DNA from: Lepidodermella squamata
Taxonomy: Eukaryota; Gastrotricha
Direction: 5' to 3'
NCBI GenBank assembly: GCA_047495785.1
Contig: JBLDXI010000010.1
Location: 806,001-870,000, forward strand
Length of the DNA stretch: 64,000 nucleotides
In this document: positions 58,800 to 64,000 of the stretch, piece by piece
Layout of the letters: each line of letters opens with the position of its first letter
Numbering within the stretch: the stretch's first letter is position 1
The notes under the pieces: generated by a model
Database searches by the model: none
The model's input: the letters and a program-made list of their open reading frames with translations, nothing else
What the model was told of the DNA's origin: nothing
Translations under genes and position numbers: made by a program

Positions 58800-59909
58800 A
58801 GCTATTACAGTAATATTGTTCCTGAGAATTAGTTTCAGAATATGTCTGTATAAATGAGGCTTGGCATAAAGTTGGGTTAACATGTAGTATTTTACTGATA
58901 AGAATTGAGTGATATGACCGTTTTTTATTCACGCTTTCATTAGCTGTGACGAGTGAGCTAATAATGTTGGGTAATAATCATGTTTAGCCAAGTCACTGGA
59001 GCAAGAATGACCGTTAACAAGTGAAAAGTGGGATTTGGCGAATTTTCTCCTGTGTTTTCCAGCAAATTTTAAAATTTTTGTAGATTGAAAAGGGACGTTT
59101 CTGAGATTCCACGATGCTCCTGCACAGTTTTTCTAGAGGATTTGAATCCTGTAATTTCAGACCTCTATGGGCCCCCCGCCCCCCTTAAAGGGCAGGAAAC
59201 CCCAAAGTATCGACGAAACGGTTACAGATTTGGGATGATGTGGAAACTTGATTCCATCCTAGATTCCCCCAAGCGGTGCCGACTGCGAATAAGAAAATAG
59301 CATTAGAATTTAATACGTCGGGAATTATGGATTGATGCAATAATTTTTAAATGCGCATCTTTCGAAATCAGCAATTTTCACCCGCTAACTTTGAAGCCCG
59401 TTTTCTGAGTAACCCTGATGACTATCAACCAGTTTTTGATATCGGTCGACCCCTGGTTGGTCGATCAAGAAATTGAGATCGAAATCTCACAATGTCCAAA
59501 ATTTCGCCAAACCCCACTTTTCACTTGTTAGCAGTCAAAATGTTTCCCCTGCATACGAGTTTCCTGGAAACAAGGATTTTTATCTCCTCTAATTTGAGGA
59601 AAATTGTGAGAAAAAAATACCCGCTACATATCAACGTTACAAACTCCTGATGCAATCTAATCTGCGTTAAGCTTGTAGCTATACACTCATGTGTAAGCGT
59701 TTTTTTGTGATGAGAAAAAAACCCACTTGATCTGGCGATTATACAATATGAGCACGCTCTCATCATCGCCATCATCATCATCATGAGCATACACGTGTTG
59801 AAAATTTCGCTCACACCTGCTTTTGCTGCGTGGGGTTGTGGCTTGTCTCAAATGTAAGAAGCCCACAGCAGCGGTTTGCACACCTCAAGCTAACTGCGGT
59901 CGGCAAATT
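58800..59909. other. Intergenic with one inverted-repeat element
   Basis: Contains the MITE at 59009-59536. No gene recognised. Confidence 0.5.
59009..59536. mobile_element. MITE with about 37-base terminal inverted repeats
   Basis: Left end GACCGTTAACAAGTGAAAAG continues GTGGGATTTGGCGAA; the right end is the inverse with three or four differences (ACTTTTCACTTGTTAGCAGTC at the tip). The interior has no coding capacity. I could not settle the target duplication, so the family is open. Confidence 0.75.
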
Positions 59910-61963
59910 ATGCGCTTCTATCTGGCCATTTTATTGTCCGCAGCTGTTCTGCCCGCAGCGGATAGTGCGCGAAAATTCACGTACGAACCCGTTCCACCGA
60001 TTTTCTTCGCCGCAGCCTATGGCAACATCACTGAAATCAATCGCCTCGCAGACCAAGGTGCCGATGTCAACGCTAGAGACTGGGTATATTCATATTTTCC
60101 AGACAATTCATCCTTCATTAATTTTTCCATTTTCAGGTGGGTCAAACGCCACTTCACATGGGGGCAAAATTTTGCCGAATCGCCTCAATTGAAGCTCTGT
60201 TAAAGCGAGGAGCGAATCCAAGACTTATCAACTCTGAATACCACGAGACACCGCTGCACATTATTGCTAAAATGGCCAATTTAGACGCATTCAAAATGCT
60301 ATTGGAGCGTGGAGCTCTGGTCAACGCTTACGCAGATATCGGCGACTTCTCTGGCGGGACCCCACTTCATTTCGCGACCTTGATCGCCAACTCTTTGGAT
60401 GGAGTTAAATTCCTACTGGACCATGGCGCTGATGTTAATATCAGAGACTTGTACCATCACACTGCTCTTCACCAGGCGGTTATGAACGAAAATCTGCCAA
60501 TGGTCAAACTACTTCTATCGAAGGGTGCTGATATAAGGATTACAGATGGCATAAACAATACTGTCCTACACTTCGCGGCGAATAGTGAGGAGCCACATCC
60601 TTTGATTACGGAATTTCTGCTGTTCAAAGGCGCTGATGTTAACCGCCAGAACAAAGACGGCATCACCCCGCTACATATCGCTGTGAGACGGGGTCATTTA
60701 CTTCTGGTTCGGATGTTGATGGACGAAGGTGCTGATGTCGAAATTCGGGACAAAAGAGGTCGTAGTGCTTTGGATATAGCTGCGATGGAATTGAAGACGT
60801 TAGCTGCTAGGGAGATAATGCTTCTCCTTCTTAGCGACAGGGGTGACATAGATTTACCGCCATCAGTTCTCTTACCAATTCATTTATTCGCTGGGTATGG
60901 TGATAACGAAGAGTTGGAGAACTTGCTGAGCAACAAGTCGGAAAATGCGGCGAGTTTCATTAATAACGAAGCAGTTGATGCTTTCAATCGAACAGCTCTT
61001 CATACAGCTGTTCAATGCCAACAAATTCAGGCTGTTACAATTTTACTGAAATACGGCGCTGATCCTAATCTGAAGCATGGCAATGGTTACTACGGCCTTA
61101 CGCCTTTCCACTTTGCAGCGATGACTGGTAACCTAGAAATTTTGCGTTTGTTAATCGATGCTGGGGCTGACCTGCATACCCCGAATTACATCAACCAAGC
61201 AATTGTTTTAGCAACCGAATATTCCAATGCTTTCATTCCCGCTGCAAGATTGTTGCTGAAGGCCGATGTGCCAAGGGAGGTGATTGAAGCAAGTGCTGAG
61301 CAGGCGATTCATCGAGCCATTCCGAATCAAAATATCAAACTAGCTGAGGTTTTGGTTGAAAATGGAGCGAGTGTTAATGGGAGATCAAACTATGGCACAC
61401 CGCCTTTGGTCGAGTTGATGCGTTCCCCTTCTGTATACCCTCAAATACCGGTTATTGGGTGGTTGGGCGAGTATGGAGCTGACATGGATGGCCGTGATGA
61501 AAGGGGAAGAACAGTGCTGCAAAATGCTGTCGAATGTAAGAAAATTCATTAGATTGGTTTATGAGACACTTTGATTCTTTTTACAGACAGGAAACGCAAG
61601 GAAGTCATTGAGTATATCCTATATCGAGGGGCGAATCCTAACTTGGGTGACCTTCAAGGTTGCGAGCCACCTCTATATCTAGCCGTAAAAATGGCCGCGG
61701 CAGGCTTGGAATCTGCGTCAATCAACGCTATGCCTCCGGATGGAACGCCTGATGTTGTTCGAATTTTCATTAAGTACGGCGCTAGAGCGGATACTGTGGA
61801 CCCATGCAGCAATAAAACAGCACTTCAAGTTTTGGACTCAAGCAGAATTAAGGAGGATGGAACTAATCCGCTGCTGAGGCGGATTCTTCAAGATGCAGTT
61901 GATTCTGGCGGTCCATCTGCAGAATACAGCCCGATTGTCATGTCGAAACCCGGGAGCGACTAG
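59910..61963 (+). CDS. Secreted ankyrin-repeat protein
   Basis: Exons 59910-60083, 60137-61535, 61587-61963; 649 residues. The start gives signal peptide MRFYLAILLSAAVLPAADSA. Almost the whole mature protein is ankyrin repeats (about 14-15): GQTPLHMGAKF, ETPLHIIAKMANLDAFKML, GTPLHFATLIANS, HTALHQAVMNENLPMVKLL, GITPLHIAVRRGHLLLVRML and so on. No membrane helix or other domain follows. Ankyrin repeats bind proteins and are usually cytosolic, so a signal peptide makes this an uncommon secreted form. It sits head-to-tail with a second ankyrin gene that also has a signal peptide, suggesting a local family. No channel or protease domain is present. Confidence 0.85.
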
Positions 61964-62045
61964 CTTTGGGTAGAACAATTAGCTTAATTTTAAATGATTT
62001 CATCTCCAAGATGCATACAGATAAGCTTTTGAACAGTTAACTCTG

Positions 62046-62051
62046 AATAAA
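62046..62051 (+). terminator. Polyadenylation signal AATAAA
   Basis: 83 bases after the stop codon of the ankyrin gene ending at 61963. Confidence 0.45.
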
Positions 62052-62523
62052 TTGAAAAATTTACACAGAATATATTTTGGCATATTCAAGATTTGCCTGT
62101 TGCGGTTGCAGGCCGCGGAACCTAATTTGCCCAAGGTCGATTTTCAAATAATTCTACATTTGACGAATTTAAGATGTTGTATCAATTATGAAGTTGTCTT
62201 ATGCAACTTTCTACGTTGGATCTATAACAAATTCATTCTGAATTATAATGTCAATCGGGATATCCTTGTTGAAAGTTCCGCAAAAAGGTTTAGGCCTGTT
62301 CCTGTTCCTGCCAAAATTTGGTCCTGCTTACAGTCGAATTTGGCTCCCCTGAAAATAAGAATCTGATTGAATTACACTTAACATAGACATCAGCAGTCAG
62401 CTTTCATTTGTGCCGTTTTTTAATTATGCTGTTTTCTGATTCACATGAATTGTTGAATTACGTATCAAATTACACGGTTTGACCTTCCGGCTTTCCAGAA
62501 TCGTAAAAGGTCACATCGTGCGC

Positions 62524-62529
62524 TATATA
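62524..62529 (+). promoter_or_regulatory. TATA-like element of the sushi-ankyrin gene
   Basis: TATATA 50 bases before the start codon at 62579. Confidence 0.45.
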
Positions 62530-62578
62530 CTCGCTACAATTACAGTGCAATTGGTTTTTGTTTTACAAATTATTCAAC

Positions 62579-64000
62579 ATGAAGCTTGCTTTATTACTAA
62601 CCATAGTCATTCTAACAATTGGGGGAACACAGGTATTTGTGATAAGTAAAATATTGTTTCCATTATCGAAGCTAATATTACTACAGGCTGGTCAGTTAAA
62701 AACTTGTGCCAACCAGAGGAGGCTGCAAAACGAATGTCTTCTACCTGAGCCGAACCACGGCAGTTTCCTAACGAGGAAATCAGGAAATTTCGTGGAAGCT
62801 GAGCTGAAATGCGATGAAAAGTCAGCTCCTATCGGGAAAGTACTGCTTTCGTGCTCTGATCGAGATTTTCAATGGTCTGGAGTCCCAGGAATCTGTATCC
62901 TAAGTAAGCTTACCGCCCGAATCTGAAATCCCATCTGATTTTCTCTCTTCCTCAAAGGTGCCTCTGACAAGGTCGACTTCAAAAAAGCGACGAGAGCGAT
63001 AGAACACGATGATTGGGACCGACTTGAAGAACAGCAGCAAGAACAAGGGGAAATTTTCGATGCTCAAAACAACAGCGGTTGGTCCCCATTGCATCTAGCC
63101 GCATACTACGGAGCGGCTAAAATCGCTCGTTCTCTGATCAATTACAACGTGGATGTCCACCTTAAGAATGAAGATTGGCTGGAGCCAGTTCACCTAGCTG
63201 CTATGTCTGATAGCACTGAAGTCATTGAAAGATTGTTGGAGCGGGAGCATGAAAACACTCAATTGGTCCTCGAAGCTGTACAATTCACTACAAGCCGAAC
63301 TCCAATTTTCTTTGCAGGTCCGAAAGCCGCCGATTTTCTTATCATGAAAGGTGCTGATTTGTACCATTGCGACAACCAACAAATGCAGCCGATTCATTTG
63401 GCCGTCGTGAAAAAGCGAACGGAGGTCATTAAGAAGTTGATTAAACACAATAAGGAGATGAAAGACCTTCGTTGTTGTGGGTCTTCCCATAAAACTCTAT
63501 CGCATCTCGCGGCTGAGAGTGACTATGCCGAATTCTTGTCTCAATTCCCTGACTTATTCAACGCCTCTTCTCTCGATGGCGAGGGGCAAACACCTTTATG
63601 CCACATGGCTGCTGCAGGGGGTATCAACTTTGCCAAAGCCCTGTCATCTTCAATCGACCTTAAAAGTATCAAATGTCTCTACGGCCCCGGGAATAAAGAA
63701 GGATCCCTTCTCCACATCGCAATCTATAACAAGCAGCAGAAATTCGTCGACTGGCTGTTGAAAAATGGGTTCAGTCCTTTTGACAGAGATTCAACCGGAG
63801 GAACAGGCCTTCACGCCCTAGCCTCAGCCCCTCCAGGTAAAGACAACGAGACCCTTGCGATTCTGCATACTATCGCGCATAAAAATGAGGAAATCATTGA
63901 TGCGAGGGATAATACGAACTCATCTGCCTTCCTTCTGTCTGTTGCTTCAAACTCGCAAACTGTGGCTGATGCATTGGTTAATGAGCTCGCTGCGATTCCG
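62579..64000 (+). CDS. Secreted sushi (CCP)-ankyrin protein, 3' end outside window
   Basis: Exons 62579-62632 (signal peptide MKLALLLTIVILTIGGTQ), 62687-62903, and 62958 onward; at least 438 residues, open at the window end. Exon 2 encodes a sushi/CCP-like module: CLLPEPNHGSF, FVEAELKCDEKSAPIGKVLL, SCSDRDFQWSGVPGIC, the pattern of complement-control repeats with 'P.HG', 'L.C' and 'WSG..P.C'. Exon 3 carries ankyrin repeats from GWSPLHLAAYYGAAKIARSL on. A signal peptide plus CCP plus ankyrins is an unusual combination. CCP modules are extracellular, which supports true secretion of this ankyrin family. The exon 3 acceptor is TCAAAG. Confidence 0.75.

Larger units (their letters stand above)
61964..62578. 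other. Intergenic between the two ankyrin genes
   Basis: AATAAA at 62046-62051 is a likely poly(A) signal of the first gene; TATATA at 62524-62529 lies 50 bases before the second gene's start. Confidence 0.5.

Noticed and set aside
59910-64000. Latrotoxin-like toxin genes
   Set aside because: Long ankyrin arrays alone are not enough; the N-terminal pore-forming region typical of that family is not visible.

Overview
The window is animal nuclear DNA. Genes have short introns (mostly 45-60 bases, GT...AG), signal-peptide exons and typical metazoan domains (class C GPCR, nuclear receptor, Kunitz, lipocalin, RING-CH, LamG, sushi, ankyrin). Much of the spacer is small inverted-repeat transposons. 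A nuclear receptor with two DNA-binding domains points to a protostome with a compact genome. I cannot name the phylum from sequence alone.

The backbone is a head-to-tail array of GABA-B-like class C GPCR genes, all on the + strand, between 6.9 and 53.7 kb. Five copies read as intact five-exon genes (6887-9520, 15247-18132, 37326-39984, 46098-49111, 51002-53687; 805-823 residues). One copy (28343-30962) is intact apart from a broken first exon. Two are pseudogenes (12606-13557 and 25305-27726), and two further exon fragments exist (14211-14283, 50037-50101). Intron positions and phases (0, 0, 1, 0) are identical in every copy. The extracellular Venus-flytrap region and the transmembrane helices are very alike, while the second intracellular loop differs in length and sequence. 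The receptors stop almost immediately after helix 7.

Between receptor copies lie a small secreted Apple/PAN-like gene (11309-11676, -), a decayed DDE-type transposon gene (18832-20717, -), a divergent two-DBD nuclear receptor gene (31221-34744, -), a small secreted and possibly GPI-anchored protein (35659-36063, -) and a secreted Ser-Gly repeat protein (41835-42644, -). Pieces of the nuclear receptor gene were copied into 13.9-14.7 kb together with receptor fragments, giving a mosaic pseudogene block.

The left flank carries a secreted protein with an I29 cathepsin-propeptide domain (2170-3310, -) and a large LamG protein with Ser-Gly repeats and a GPI-like tail (3696-6295, -). The right flank is ordinary gene-dense sequence: a seven-exon secreted protein (54028-54919, +), a four-Kunitz protein (55246-56474, -), a MARCH-type RING-CH membrane protein (57231-58144, +), a lipocalin without a signal peptide (58208-58799, -), a secreted ankyrin protein (59910-61963, +) and a sushi-ankyrin protein running off the window end (62579-64000, +).

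The transposons are unusually readable. They include a TA-flanked MITE whose empty site survives in a paralogous spacer, a second copy of that MITE carrying a nested 210-base solo LTR, a hAT-type MITE with a perfect 8-base target duplication, a pogo-type MITE with a nested palindrome, and two more inverted-repeat elements. Exon models were built by hand from reading frame and splice signals, without transcript support.
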